Source: Candidatus Caenarcanales bacterium (GTDB lineage: Bacteria > Cyanobacteriota > Vampirovibrionia > LMEP-6097). From it: 64,000 nucleotides of DNA. Below the pieces are notes generated by a model, which ran no database searches, was not told the origin of the DNA, and saw only the letters and a list, made by a program, of their open reading frames with translations. The stretch is taken from NCBI GenBank assembly GCA_022447685.1, contig JAKVAO010000002.1, positions 1 to 64,000 on the forward strand, read 5' to 3'. A program made the translations under genes and the position numbers. The stretch's first letter is position 1; each line of letters begins with the position of its first letter. Shown here piece by piece: positions 1 through 10,104 of the stretch.

Positions 1-69
1 AAAAGATTAGGACAATCTGCAATTCTAGCTTGCCAAAACATATTTGCTGCTAATTTTCAATTTACCTGA
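1..69 (+). CDS. C-terminal tail of an upstream gene (partial)
   Basis: Frame 1 is open from the window edge to a TGA at 67-69 and encodes 22 residues ending NIFAANFQFT. The 5' part lies outside the window. No family can be assigned from so short a tail. It is called coding only because the frame is open and of plausible composition. Confidence 0.4.
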   Translation, partial: KRLGQSAILACQNIFAANFQFT

Positions 70-151
70 GTAGTTACATTGTCTTAGCTTCTTTGCCCCA
101 ATTATAAATTAACCGCGACATTAAGTATATACATACGCTTTGGTTTAGTGC

Positions 152-157
152 TATATT
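152..157 (+). promoter_or_regulatory. -10-like box directly before rlmN
   Basis: TATATT is immediately followed by ATG ATA ATG. Transcription starting the usual 6-8 bases downstream would begin near the ATG at 164, giving a leaderless mRNA. No Shine-Dalgarno sequence precedes any of the candidate starts. The -35 region was not resolved. Confidence 0.45.
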
Positions 158-1222
158 ATGATAATGGCTTTAATGACTGAGCAAACTGACTTATTTGGCA
201 TGAACCTTAGTGAGCTTGAGGCAGAGATACTAAAGTTAGGCTTAAGTAAATTCAGAGCTAAACAAATATTCAACTGGATTTACCTAAAATCATCCAATAA
301 CTTCGAGGAAATGACTGACCTTCCTCAGAAAAACTTAAGTTTACTCCAAGAAAAATTTAAAATTGGTAGCTTAAGCTTAATAGAAAGACAAGTAAGCTCT
401 GATGGCACCAGAAAATACCTATTTGCTCTAGAGGATGGCAATTTGGTGGAATCCGTTTTGATGAGCTTTGAAGACGGTAAAAGACTTACAGCCTGCATAA
501 GTTCTCAGATTGGCTGTGCAGTTAAATGTCCATTTTGCTCAACTGGAACACTCGGCTTCAAGAAAAATCTAAGAGCTGAAGAAATACTAGAACAAGTTCA
601 CCTAATACAAAATATTGAAAAAGAGAGAATATCCAATATTGTTTTTATGGGGCAAGGAGAACCTTTGAACAACTATGATTCAGTAGTCAAAGCAACTCAA
701 GGTTTAAGAGAACTAATAGGAATTGGAGCAAGGCATATAACGATTTCTACAAGTGGTGTAATTCCCAAAATAGATAAACTAGCCAAAGAAAAAATCCAAT
801 TAACACTAGCTCTTTCGCTACACGACCCGGATGATGAAGATAGAGACGTACTAGTTCCAATAAACAAAAAATGGAAAATTAATGAACTAATGTCTAGTAT
901 GAAAAACTATGTAAAATCGACAAATAGAAGAGTAACCATAGAGTACGTACTTCTCAAAGGTATGAATGACTCTAATAAAAAAGCTGAAAGCTTAGGTAAA
1001 TTAGTCTCAGACTTGCACTGCAATATAAATTTAATACCTTATAACCAAAGTTGTTCAGACACTGTATTCCTAAGACCCGACGACAAAAGAGTACTTGAAT
1101 TTAGTGAAGTTGTTAAAAGATTCAGCAAAGGTAAAACCGTAACCATAAGACAAGAAAAAGGTCACGATATCAAAGCTGCATGTGGACAATTAGAATCCTC
1201 TTACAGGAAATCACTTCACTGA
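158..1222 (+). CDS. rlmN: 23S rRNA/tRNA adenine-C2 methyltransferase RlmN
   Basis: Radical-SAM methyltransferase that places C2 methyl groups on 23S rRNA A2503 and some tRNA A37. The protein is 354 residues, normal for the family. The CxxxCxxC cluster-binding motif is CAVKCPFC (Cys120, Cys124, Cys127), followed by MGQGEPLNN and the SAM-binding region. The C-terminal ACGQL carries Cys342, the expected site of the transient methyl-cysteine adduct. Three in-frame ATGs lie at 158, 164 and 173. A -10-like TATATT ends at 157, so a leaderless start at 164 is at least as likely as 158. The gene is convergent with the flagellar hook gene, 6 bases away. Confidence 0.96.
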   Translation: MIMALMTEQTDLFGMNLSELEAEILKLGLSKFRAKQIFNWIYLKSSNNFEEMTDLPQKNLSLLQEKFKIGSLSLIERQVSSDGTRKYLFALEDGNLVESVLMSFEDGKRLTACISSQIGCAVKCPFCSTGTLGFKKNLRAEEILEQVHLIQNIEKERISNIVFMGQGEPLNNYDSVVKATQGLRELIGIGARHITISTSGVIPKIDKLAKEKIQLTLALSLHDPDDEDRDVLVPINKKWKINELMSSMKNYVKSTNRRVTIEYVLLKGMNDSNKKAESLGKLVSDLHCNINLIPYNQSCSDTVFLRPDDKRVLEFSEVVKRFSKGKTVTIRQEKGHDIKAACGQLESSYRKSLH

Positions 1223-1228
1223 AAGCCA

Positions 1229-2692
1229 TTAAAGTTGAAGCAAAACTTGCATAAGCTCATCAGCAACTGTAACGACTCTTGCACTACCTTGTAATCCTCT
1301 CTGATAAGCTACCATCTTGGTAAGCTCAGCACCAACATCAACATTTGAAAATTCAAGTGTACTTGAAATCATTCTTGTTTGCTCTAAAGCTAGATTAGGA
1401 TTCTGACTCACACCTCCAAGCAACTGTAAACTTGCAGCGCCAGAGTTAGAAGAAGTAACATAAAGACCCTCGCCTTTATTCACAAGACCTTCATAGTTAT
1501 TAAAATTACTCATTAGAATTTGACCAATAGCCATTCTACCAGTGGATTCTTTGCCTTCAATTTCTACAGAGCCATCAGTTCCAATAAGATAGCTAGATAA
1601 AGTAATTTCACTATTAGGGTTAAAAGAATAAAAAATAGGTGGCATTTTAATAGGTGCTAATAATCCCCCAAGATCACTTGGACTAATAAATGGCATATCA
1701 TCTGCAGCTAAAGTAACACTATTTCCTACTTGAGTGGTAGTAGAATTACTAGCAGAATCAAAAGTAAGTGAACTACCAATACCTAAATCCTTATCAAACA
1801 CAAAGCCTGTAAAAATCTCAGATAGCTTGGTAACCTCAGGTGCAACTCTTATCCTAAATTGCAAAGTCTGTCCTGTCCCATTGGTTAAATCAAAAGTAAT
1901 ACTCTTATTTTCAAAAATCAAACTTGGATTTACATCTGCTTTAAAAACATCAGCAGGCGGTTCGAAGTCCCCTGAGGTCTCAGTAAATGTAAAAGTCATC
2001 AACTCTCTATCTTGAGAAACTTCAAAAGTACCATCCGAGATAGAAACAGACTTATCAGACATTCCAGAACGTATACTTAATTCAGAGATATTTGTAGTAT
2101 CAATATCAGCCGCCCCAATACTATTAATAGAGAAAGATGGAGATACTTGAGGTTCAATGGAAGAACCTATAGCTTGGTTGGAGACATAGTTAACAGTAGT
2201 ATAATCAGGAGAATTAATTGACTTCATCTCTTCAGTCGATTCATTGTAGAATATAGCTCCCATAACAAATTGACCTTTATTATTGACTAAATGTCCATCT
2301 GCATCAATAGAAAAGTTACCATCTCTAGTAAAAACAGTGTCCGTAATTTGACCATTATCAACTTCACCATTGGAACTTAATACGAACATTCCAGGTCCCT
2401 CTAGCCCAAGCTTGGACTGTTCTCTTACATTTCTTAAACTTCCTTGTGAAAAATCTGTTCTAATATTGGCAGCCTGAACACCACCACCTAAAGCTTTAGG
2501 ATTAGTCGAGCCTAAAGCTCCATTTGGTCCACTACCAATACTTTTTATATCTGGAATTGCATTCTCAAAACCTATTTTTGAGCCTTTAAAAGCAATAGAG
2601 TTTACATTTGCAATATTATTGGTAGTAGTATTGATAGCCATTTGGTGAGCATCAATTCCTCTTCTACCAATAAATAATGAATGCAAAGTCAT
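1229..2692 (-). CDS. flgE: Flagellar hook protein FlgE
   Basis: Structural protein of the flagellar hook. The N-terminus (about residues 5-40) is a flagellar rod/hook domain with the signature NNIANVNSIAFKGSK. The C-terminal 45 residues match the conserved coiled-coil part of this family (SNVDVGAELTKMVAYQRG). The roughly 400-residue middle is Ser/Thr/Asn-rich and carries the hook D1/D2 domains. At 487 residues it is longer than FlgF or FlgG (about 250-260), which supports FlgE. No other flagellar gene is adjacent. It is divergent from gltB, with both promoters in the 110-base gap. Confidence 0.88.
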   Translation of the reverse strand: MTLHSLFIGRRGIDAHQMAINTTTNNIANVNSIAFKGSKIGFENAIPDIKSIGSGPNGALGSTNPKALGGGVQAANIRTDFSQGSLRNVREQSKLGLEGPGMFVLSSNGEVDNGQITDTVFTRDGNFSIDADGHLVNNKGQFVMGAIFYNESTEEMKSINSPDYTTVNYVSNQAIGSSIEPQVSPSFSINSIGAADIDTTNISELSIRSGMSDKSVSISDGTFEVSQDRELMTFTFTETSGDFEPPADVFKADVNPSLIFENKSITFDLTNGTGQTLQFRIRVAPEVTKLSEIFTGFVFDKDLGIGSSLTFDSASNSTTTQVGNSVTLAADDMPFISPSDLGGLLAPIKMPPIFYSFNPNSEITLSSYLIGTDGSVEIEGKESTGRMAIGQILMSNFNNYEGLVNKGEGLYVTSSNSGAASLQLLGGVSQNPNLALEQTRMISSTLEFSNVDVGAELTKMVAYQRGLQGSARVVTVADELMQVLLQL

Positions 2693-2789
2693 TACTTAAT
2701 TTATTCACACTAGTCAAGCTAAACTCCATACTATAAACTAAGTATTTATTGTGTTGATACTCATGAATTTATATGATAGCCTTGGGGTA

Positions 2790-2795
2790 TATAAT
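2790..2795 (+). promoter_or_regulatory. -10 box of gltBD
   Basis: TATAAT preceded by a TGGGGTA extension lies exactly 7 bases before the gltB ATG at 2803. That is the normal distance from -10 box to transcription start, so the gltB message is probably leaderless. No ribosome-binding site is visible. Confidence 0.6.
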
Positions 2796-2802
2796 TTAGT
2801 GC

Positions 2803-5800
2803 ATGCCTTCTGAAACCCCTAAGCATCAAGATAGTTGTGGATTTGCGATGCTCGCAAATATAGAAGCTGTAGCAACAGAATCAATCATAGAAAAGTCACT
2901 TCAAGGACTAAGCAAGCTATCCCATAGAGGAGCTGTAGCTGAAGATGGTAAAAGTTCAGATGGCTGTGGAATTTTATTCAGACAAGACCGTAAGTCAATA
3001 CTTAAGTTACTAGATAATGCTGCAAGTTCAAATCTTGATAAGTTTGCTGTAGCAGTAATATATTTAAGTCCTAGACACGAAGATTACAATGAAACGTACA
3101 AAATTTTTAACCAGGAGCTGGAAAAAGAACAACTTGGAATTTTTGCTAATAGAGAAGTTCCTATTAGACCAGAATTTTGTGGTTATCAGGCTTTAAGGGA
3201 CTTACCTAAAATAATCCAAGTATTTATTGATCTAGATAATCTAAAGTCATATTCAGATAAATTTATCGAAGCAAAGCTTATGCTGGTAAGAAAGCGTGTT
3301 GAAGAATGGCATAGACTCAACAATAAAACTCCAAATTTTTACTGCGCGAGCTTCTCTAGTCAATCTATATCATACAAAGCAATGGTAACGACAGATAACC
3401 TAGCTAACTTTTATCCTGACTTAAAAGAACATCATTTTAAAACAAGCGTGTGTCTCTTCCATCAAAGGTTTTCAACCAATACTCAACCTCAGTGGAGGCT
3501 GGCACAGCCTTTTAGATATATTGCACACAATGGTGAATTCAATACCATTGACGGTAACCGCAATTGGGCTCAAGCCAAAAAACTAACATTTATAAGTGAA
3601 AACACCAAAGACTTAAGTGAGCTTCAGGAACTAATAAACCAAACCGGTTCAGATTCTATGAGCTTTGATAATATGCTTGAATTACTTTACCTGGGTGGAT
3701 TAGACCTAGTTACTGCAATCAAATTATTGATACCACCAGCATATGAAAATAACTATAAATATGATGAAAAGCTCGGTGCAATGTATGAATATTATTCTCT
3801 CTTCATGGAAGCTTGGGATGGTCCAGCTGCCATAGTAGCTTTCGATAAAGAATATGCTGTATGTAGTTTAGACAGGAATGGTTTAAGACCAGCAAGATAT
3901 ACCATAACTGATAACAACGAATTTTTAATTGGTTCAGAAATCGGCATTATCGACTATGACTTAGATCATATAAAAGAAGATGGAAAATTATCACCTGGGG
4001 AGACTATTGCACTAGATTTCAAAGCTAAAGAAATTATCAAAAACAGGGGTCTTGAAAGAAACTTAGTTGTAAAACATGATTATCAATTGCTCACAGAGCA
4101 AGGCTTAAAAACTATAATTAATCCCATAAGCTTAAAAACAGAAAAAGATTATTTCCAAGAAGAATTCAAGGATATTGATGAGAAAACCTACTATAAATTT
4201 TTCCAAGTAAGTCTAGAAGAATTAAATTATGTATTCCCTCCACTTGCAAGTAACTCTAGTGAAGCTATTGGATCAATGGGAGACGATGCCACGATTGCAG
4301 CATTATCATCCAAAAAAAGAAGTCTCTACGATTACTTCAAACAAAGATTTGCTCAAGTTACAAACCCAGCTATAGATTCAATTAGAGAGAAGAATGTAAT
4401 GTCGCTCAATTGTTATATTGGAGAAATCAAAAATATTTTCACAGATTTTGGTAAAACTCAATTCAAACTAAAACTCAAAAGCCCAGTAATTGATAAGAAA
4501 AAATATGATGAAATCTTAAGTCATAAAAAATCAAAATACTATAGCTTAGATTTAAACATTCCTCTAACAGAAACAATAGAAAATGCTTTAGAAAAATTAC
4601 AGAACTTAGTAGAAGACCAAATCAGATCAGGAAAGGATTTAATTATACTCTCTGACAAAGCAATAAAAGAAAGGCATTATCTACTTCATCCATTATTAGC
4701 TCTTAGCAGCTTAAACTATTATTTAATTTCAATTGGATTAAGGGCAAAAGTAAATATTATTTTAGAGACGGCACTTGCAAGAGATACACATCAATTTGCA
4801 GTTTTACTTTCATATGGCGCTACAGCAATTTATCCATACTTAAGCTATAAAATTATTGAAAACCTTTACCGAGACGAAAAAAGCCAAGATATCGAATTCA
4901 AACTGAGGAATTATCAATATGCTATAGAACAAGGTATTTTAAAAATCATGTCTAAAATGGGCATCTCAAGCCTAAACAGCTATAGAGGTTCAGCCTTATT
5001 CGATATTTTTGGCTTATCTAATGAGTTTAGTGAAAAAATCTTCAAGAAAAACCCGTCATTAATTGGTGGAATTTCAATTTCAGACTATGAAAACGAACTT
5101 AAAGATATATCAAAAGAAGCATGGAACACAAGTATAGAAATAAGTCACGCTGGAATTATAAAGTACCATCCAGAGGATGGTGAGTCACATTCATTCAGCC
5201 CTGAAATAGTAATTCACTTACAAAAAGCAGTTCGCAATAAGTCTAGAGAAGAATATAGAAAATTTGCTAAGTATGTAAATCAAAGAAATATAGTTTCAAT
5301 TAGAGACCTATATACACTTAAAAAAGACTTAGAACCAATTTCTATTGATGAAGTAGAAAGCAAAGAAAATATTTTTAAAAGATTTAGTGTCTCAGCTATG
5401 TCACTTGGAGCCATTTCACCTGAAGCCCATGAAGCAATAGCAGTAGCCATGAACAGCCTGGGAGCCAAATCCAACTCTGGTGAAGGTGGCGAAGATCCAA
5501 GTAGATTTAATACTAATAAAAATTCAAAAATTAAACAAATCGCATCAGGTAGATTTGGAATCAATGCAGAATATTTAATCAATGCTGAAATGCTTCAAAT
5601 CAAAATAGCACAAGGAGCTAAACCAGGTGAGGGAGGACAACTACCTGGCTTCAAAGTAAATGAACTCATAGCAAAACTTCGTTATACAACAGTTGGAACT
5701 ACACTTATATCACCACCACCGCATCATGATATCTATTCCATAGAAGATCTTGCTCAATTAATATTTGATCTCAAACAAATAAATCCTAAAGCAGAAATAT

Positions 5801-7281
5801 CCGTAAAACTTGTAGCCTCATCCAATGTAGCAACAGTAGCTTGCGGTGTCGCTAAGTCTTATGCAGATAGTATTTGCATCGCTGGTGCAGATGGTGGGAC
5901 CGGGGCAAGTCCACTTAGCTCCATTAAACATGCTGGGTTAAGCTGGGAGTATGGATTAGCAGAAACACACAAACTGTTACTTGATAATGATTTGAGAAAG
6001 AAAATCTCACTTCAAGTAGATGGTGGTTTAAAAACAGGATTAGACATTGTCAAAGCAGCAATCTGGGGAGCTGAACTCTATGGCTTTGGCACAAGTGTAC
6101 TTGTAAGTTTAGGCTGTAAATATCTAAGAATCTGTCACTTAAACAACTGTGCTACAGGAGTTGCAACACAAAATGAAGAGCTAAGGTCAAATCATTTCAA
6201 AGGTTTGAGTGAGCATATCATTAATTACATGAATTTTGTTGCTGAAGAAATTCAAGAGATCCTAGCCTCACTAGGTTTTAGAAGTTTAGGTGAAATAGTT
6301 GGCAGAACAGATTTGTTGGAATTGAAGGCTACACTTACAGAGAAGCAAAAACAAATTAATATATCGCAGCACTTTGCATATCTAGAAAAGAATAATCCCG
6401 TATGCTATGAATCCCCAAATAAAATTAATTCACCACAAGATAAATCTTTACTTGCACTAGAAATCAATAAGTATATTGATGAAAAAATTGATTTTCAAAA
6501 TTATATAGAATTAAATTACCCAATCAAAAACACGGATAGATCAATTGGAGCACTTTTAACATATAACTTATTAAAGGAACATAACCAGGACTTACTTAAT
6601 AGTAAAAAAATCCGATTAAACTTCAAAGGATTTGCAGGACAGAGCTTTGCAGCCTTTATAACGAAAGAGATTGAAATGCATTTAGAAGGATATGCTAATG
6701 ATTATGTCGGTAAAAGTCTTTCTGGCGGGAAAATCATAATTAAACAAAGTAGCAGCAAATCAAATATTTCTAGACAAAGTTACTTACTAGGAAACACTTG
6801 CCTCTATGGTGCAAGCTCTGGAAGCCTTTTTGCTTCAGGCAGAGCTGGAGAACGTTTTGGTATAAGAAACTGTGGGGCAAAAGCGGTAATTGAAGGCTTA
6901 GGTGACCATGGTTGTGAATACATGACAGGTGGTCTAATTGTCGTACTCGGAGAAATTGGTAATAATTTTGGAGCAGGAATGACTGGCGGAATTGCTTTAG
7001 TTCTAGATCAAAACAATCAAATAGAATCAAAAATCAATAGTAATTTTGTAGAGACAAGTAAACTTTCAGACTCAAATTCATTTGACCTAGAAGAAACTCT
7101 CAAAAAATTATTAAATGAATTTTGCGTTGTAACTGAAAGTACATGGGGACAATATGTTTATGCAAACTTCGAAGAATTAAAGGATTCATTTGTAATAGTA
7201 AAAAGTTACAACAGCAAACTAGAAGAACTAATAGGACATGAAACATTATCAATTTCTGAACACAAAAAGAGCAGAGCCTAG
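2803..7281 (+). CDS. gltB: Glutamate synthase large subunit
   Basis: Transfers the amide nitrogen of glutamine to 2-oxoglutarate, giving two glutamates. The 1492 residues match the usual length. An 11-residue propeptide precedes Cys12 (SCGFAML), the glutaminase nucleophile freed by processing. The class II glutaminase domain covers about residues 12-430, then come the central and FMN-binding synthase domains. The [3Fe-4S] cysteines are Cys1105, Cys1111 and Cys1116 (CKYLRICHLNNC). The C-terminus has the glycine-rich beta-helix repeats (GLIVVLGEIGNNFGAGMTGG). gltD begins 44 bases before the end of this gene, so the two are translated from one message and form the alpha-beta enzyme. Confidence 0.98.
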   Translation: MPSETPKHQDSCGFAMLANIEAVATESIIEKSLQGLSKLSHRGAVAEDGKSSDGCGILFRQDRKSILKLLDNAASSNLDKFAVAVIYLSPRHEDYNETYKIFNQELEKEQLGIFANREVPIRPEFCGYQALRDLPKIIQVFIDLDNLKSYSDKFIEAKLMLVRKRVEEWHRLNNKTPNFYCASFSSQSISYKAMVTTDNLANFYPDLKEHHFKTSVCLFHQRFSTNTQPQWRLAQPFRYIAHNGEFNTIDGNRNWAQAKKLTFISENTKDLSELQELINQTGSDSMSFDNMLELLYLGGLDLVTAIKLLIPPAYENNYKYDEKLGAMYEYYSLFMEAWDGPAAIVAFDKEYAVCSLDRNGLRPARYTITDNNEFLIGSEIGIIDYDLDHIKEDGKLSPGETIALDFKAKEIIKNRGLERNLVVKHDYQLLTEQGLKTIINPISLKTEKDYFQEEFKDIDEKTYYKFFQVSLEELNYVFPPLASNSSEAIGSMGDDATIAALSSKKRSLYDYFKQRFAQVTNPAIDSIREKNVMSLNCYIGEIKNIFTDFGKTQFKLKLKSPVIDKKKYDEILSHKKSKYYSLDLNIPLTETIENALEKLQNLVEDQIRSGKDLIILSDKAIKERHYLLHPLLALSSLNYYLISIGLRAKVNIILETALARDTHQFAVLLSYGATAIYPYLSYKIIENLYRDEKSQDIEFKLRNYQYAIEQGILKIMSKMGISSLNSYRGSALFDIFGLSNEFSEKIFKKNPSLIGGISISDYENELKDISKEAWNTSIEISHAGIIKYHPEDGESHSFSPEIVIHLQKAVRNKSREEYRKFAKYVNQRNIVSIRDLYTLKKDLEPISIDEVESKENIFKRFSVSAMSLGAISPEAHEAIAVAMNSLGAKSNSGEGGEDPSRFNTNKNSKIKQIASGRFGINAEYLINAEMLQIKIAQGAKPGEGGQLPGFKVNELIAKLRYTTVGTTLISPPPHHDIYSIEDLAQLIFDLKQINPKAEISVKLVASSNVATVACGVAKSYADSICIAGADGGTGASPLSSIKHAGLSWEYGLAETHKLLLDNDLRKKISLQVDGGLKTGLDIVKAAIWGAELYGFGTSVLVSLGCKYLRICHLNNCATGVATQNEELRSNHFKGLSEHIINYMNFVAEEIQEILASLGFRSLGEIVGRTDLLELKATLTEKQKQINISQHFAYLEKNNPVCYESPNKINSPQDKSLLALEINKYIDEKIDFQNYIELNYPIKNTDRSIGALLTYNLLKEHNQDLLNSKKIRLNFKGFAGQSFAAFITKEIEMHLEGYANDYVGKSLSGGKIIIKQSSSKSNISRQSYLLGNTCLYGASSGSLFASGRAGERFGIRNCGAKAVIEGLGDHGCEYMTGGLIVVLGEIGNNFGAGMTGGIALVLDQNNQIESKINSNFVETSKLSDSNSFDLEETLKKLLNEFCVVTESTWGQYVYANFEELKDSFVIVKSYNSKLEELIGHETLSISEHKKSRA

Positions 7282-8662
7282 TAAATTAGGAGCAGAACTC
7301 AGAGTTAATAACCATAATGAGATTTATGAATCTTATGATCAATCTGAAGCCTCAGAACAAGCTGAAAGATGTTTAGATTGTGGCATTCCTTACTGTAAGT
7401 GGGACTGTCCTGTTAGTAACAATATACCTGAATGGCTAAATCTAATTAGTGAAGGTAAATTAATAGCAGCAGCTGAACTTTCACACCAAACCAATAGCTT
7501 TCCAGAAATATGCGGAAGAGTCTGTCCTCAAGACAGATTATGCGAGGGTGCATGCACACTCAACGACGGTTTTGGAGCAATTACCATAGGCTCAATAGAG
7601 AAATTCATTACAGATATGGCATTTAATATGGGTTGGCAACCTACAGTCAAAAAGAAAATTGATGAAACAAAGCTAGTATCTATAATTGGAGCAGGACCAG
7701 CTGGACTTGCTTGTGCAGACTTTCTTTCTAGAGAAGGTATTAAAGCTGTAGTCTATGACAGATATGAAGAGATTGGAGGTTTATTAAGCTATGGGATACC
7801 AAATTTCAAACTCGAAAAAGATATTGTAAAAAAACGTAGAGAAGTTTTAGAAAATATGGGTGTAGAATTTCGGCTAAGAACCAATGTTGGAGTTGATATT
7901 CAGTTTGAAGAAATACTCTACAATAGCTCAGCTGTATTTTTGGCACTGGGAACTTACAAGTCACTTGAAGGAAACTTAAATATAGAAAAGGATTGCACAG
8001 ACATATTACTATCACTTAATTACCTAATTGATAGAATCCAACCAATAATCAATAATGAAAGAAAAACATCTATAGAAAGTTTAGAAGGGCAAGATGTACT
8101 TATACTTGGTGGCGGAGATACCGCAATGGATTGCTCTCGAACTGCAATTCGAGAAAAAGCTAAGTCAGTAAAAGTAATTTATAGACGTGATTTTGAAAAC
8201 AGTCCAGGTTCAAGGAAAGAGAAAGAAAATGCTATTGAAGAGGGCATAGAATTTATTTGGAATAGCCAAGTTAAAAAATTAAATTACACAGGGAATAGAC
8301 TAGTAAGTGTAACAACTGTAAAAACAAGCTTAGAGAAAGATCCACATAGCTCTAGATTAACCCCAAAAGAATTAGAAGGAAGTGAGGAAGAAATCAAAGC
8401 AGATAAAGTTATTATTGCCTATGGTTTTGCTCCACAGTTACCGGAGTGGGTAAACAAAAATAATATTAAAAGAGATGAAAATGATAGAGTCCTTGTTACT
8501 AGCAGTGACTCAGAGAATGCTTATAGAACCAGTAACTCAAAAATCTTTGCTGGAGGAGATATGGTTAGAGGTTCAGACTTAGTGGTAACGGCTATCTATG
8601 AAGGTCGAGAAGCAGCTAAGAGTATAGCTAAGTATTTACACAGTTCGTCTTTTCAGAATTAG
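7238..8662 (+). CDS. gltD: Glutamate synthase small subunit
   Basis: Flavoprotein that passes electrons from NAD(P)H to the GltB FMN. The 474 residues are typical. An N-terminal cysteine-rich region (RCLDCGIPYC, then ICGRVCPQDRLCEGAC) binds two [4Fe-4S] clusters. The FAD dinucleotide fold GAGPAG follows, then the NAD(P)H fold with GGGDTAMDC, and a C-terminal FAD motif AGGDMVRG. The start overlaps gltB by 44 bases, which suggests translational coupling. The 3' end overlaps the convergent sensor-kinase gene by 35 bases, so the two transcripts are antisense at their ends. Confidence 0.97.
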   Translation: MKHYQFLNTKRAEPSKLGAELRVNNHNEIYESYDQSEASEQAERCLDCGIPYCKWDCPVSNNIPEWLNLISEGKLIAAAELSHQTNSFPEICGRVCPQDRLCEGACTLNDGFGAITIGSIEKFITDMAFNMGWQPTVKKKIDETKLVSIIGAGPAGLACADFLSREGIKAVVYDRYEEIGGLLSYGIPNFKLEKDIVKKRREVLENMGVEFRLRTNVGVDIQFEEILYNSSAVFLALGTYKSLEGNLNIEKDCTDILLSLNYLIDRIQPIINNERKTSIESLEGQDVLILGGGDTAMDCSRTAIREKAKSVKVIYRRDFENSPGSRKEKENAIEEGIEFIWNSQVKKLNYTGNRLVSVTTVKTSLEKDPHSSRLTPKELEGSEEEIKADKVIIAYGFAPQLPEWVNKNNIKRDENDRVLVTSSDSENAYRTSNSKIFAGGDMVRGSDLVVTAIYEGREAAKSIAKYLHSSSFQN

Positions 8663-10097
8663 CTCTAGAATTACTATTCAAGTGGAAATAGAAACAAGTA
8701 TATTCTCCATATTTGGATTCAAGCCAAATATTACCATTGTGCCTTTCTACAATTTTCTTCACTAAGGATAAACCTGAGCCTGAGCCACCACCAAATTGAT
8801 CTTTTTTGTGGAGCCTAGTAAATATCTGAAATATTTTTTTATGATCATCAGATTCAATACCAATGCCATTATCTTTCACAAAAAAAACAATTTCATGCTT
8901 ATGCATTTCCTCACGAATAATTTCTGGACAATCCTGCAAATCTCTTTGCATAATATATGAAACTTCAACTTCTTTTAAATCCTTATCATTGTACTTATAA
9001 GCATTTTCAATAAGATTCCTAAAAATTTCGCCTACTCTAGCTTTATCACAACTCAATATAGGTAAGGATTTAGGGACAATTAACTTCAAATTCTCACTCT
9101 CCAACCTATGTTGAATAGATAATCTTATATCATCTAGAACATCATTTAAATTAACTTGATCAAAACTTAAATCTATTCTAGAAACCCTAGAATAAAACAG
9201 TAAATCATCTAGAAGTTTTTCCATTCTTTGAGAGAGTGTTTGAACTCTTTCCATTTTTTTAATTGCATAGTCATCCAGCTTATCGGCACAATCTTCCATG
9301 ATTAAACTGGTCTGATTATTAATTCCCCTAAGTGGTTCGCGTAAATCATGTGAAGCAATATATGCAAACTGACTCAACTCCTCATTAGAAGCTTCAAGTC
9401 TCTGACTTTTGATTTTTAGATCTTTAGTTTTTTCTTCTACTTCTTTTTCCACAAGAGAGTTAACTAATTCTAATTCAGCTTCATAATTAGCAAGCTCAAG
9501 AGCTTCTTCATTAGTTTTTTTTATAAATAATAATAAAAATACATCTTCAAAAATAACCCAGGCTGCATGCTCAAGCCATCTATACGAGCTTACTAAAAGA
9601 TCACCAAAAACAGACTGCGGATATAGATAGTTTCTAAAACCATGATCTAATGCAGTTACCAGTGTTGCTATTAAAATAACTTTAGGGTCTCTATAGAAAG
9701 CAAGAAAAGCAAGAGAACCAAAGACATGAAAGTGTGTTTCAATTCTACCACCGGTAACATGGATTAAAAGTGCTGAATAAATCATTTGAGATATAGCAAC
9801 TACAGATCTGGTAAAAAAAGATCCAGGGTCAGTTTTAATGCATAACAAAGGAAAAAAGGTAATTAGTACACTCAAGACTAAAGTTGTATAAACATGAATA
9901 CTAATCTCACTTGTAGCTCCAATCCAAGTCTTTGGTGAGATAAAAACAACAGCTAGATTTACAAAAATAAATTGAACAATTAATAAGTAAGAAAATAATT
10001 TATCAGTATGCTCGAAATGAAACTTTTGCTTCTCATGAAAGATTTTATATGAGTTTGTTTTATGAAGCTCATCTAAGAACATAAATGATTTATACAC
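8628..10097 (-). CDS. Membrane sensor histidine kinase
   Basis: Two-component sensor kinase of 489 residues. About residues 36-195 hold several membrane segments, including an HVTGGRIETHFH stretch resembling the HxHF-type integral-membrane sensory modules of other kinases and chemoreceptors. A coiled-coil linker follows (about 200-240), then HisKA with His250 in ASHDLREPLRG, and an HATPase domain with N, G1 (DNGIGI) and G2 (GGGSGSGLSL) boxes. No response regulator is next to it. It starts 7 bases after the RedB-like gene and is probably co-transcribed with it. The ligand is unknown. Confidence 0.93.
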   Translation of the reverse strand: MYKSFMFLDELHKTNSYKIFHEKQKFHFEHTDKLFSYLLIVQFIFVNLAVVFISPKTWIGATSEISIHVYTTLVLSVLITFFPLLCIKTDPGSFFTRSVVAISQMIYSALLIHVTGGRIETHFHVFGSLAFLAFYRDPKVILIATLVTALDHGFRNYLYPQSVFGDLLVSSYRWLEHAAWVIFEDVFLLLFIKKTNEEALELANYEAELELVNSLVEKEVEEKTKDLKIKSQRLEASNEELSQFAYIASHDLREPLRGINNQTSLIMEDCADKLDDYAIKKMERVQTLSQRMEKLLDDLLFYSRVSRIDLSFDQVNLNDVLDDIRLSIQHRLESENLKLIVPKSLPILSCDKARVGEIFRNLIENAYKYNDKDLKEVEVSYIMQRDLQDCPEIIREEMHKHEIVFFVKDNGIGIESDDHKKIFQIFTRLHKKDQFGGGSGSGLSLVKKIVERHNGNIWLESKYGEYTCFYFHLNSNSRANSEKTNCVNT

Positions 10098-10104
10098 TTA
10101 TTTC

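Noticed and set aside
5280..5582. Minus-strand open frame of 100 codons inside gltB
   Set aside because: It lies wholly inside a clearly coding, conserved domain on the other strand and has no family likeness or ribosome-binding site.
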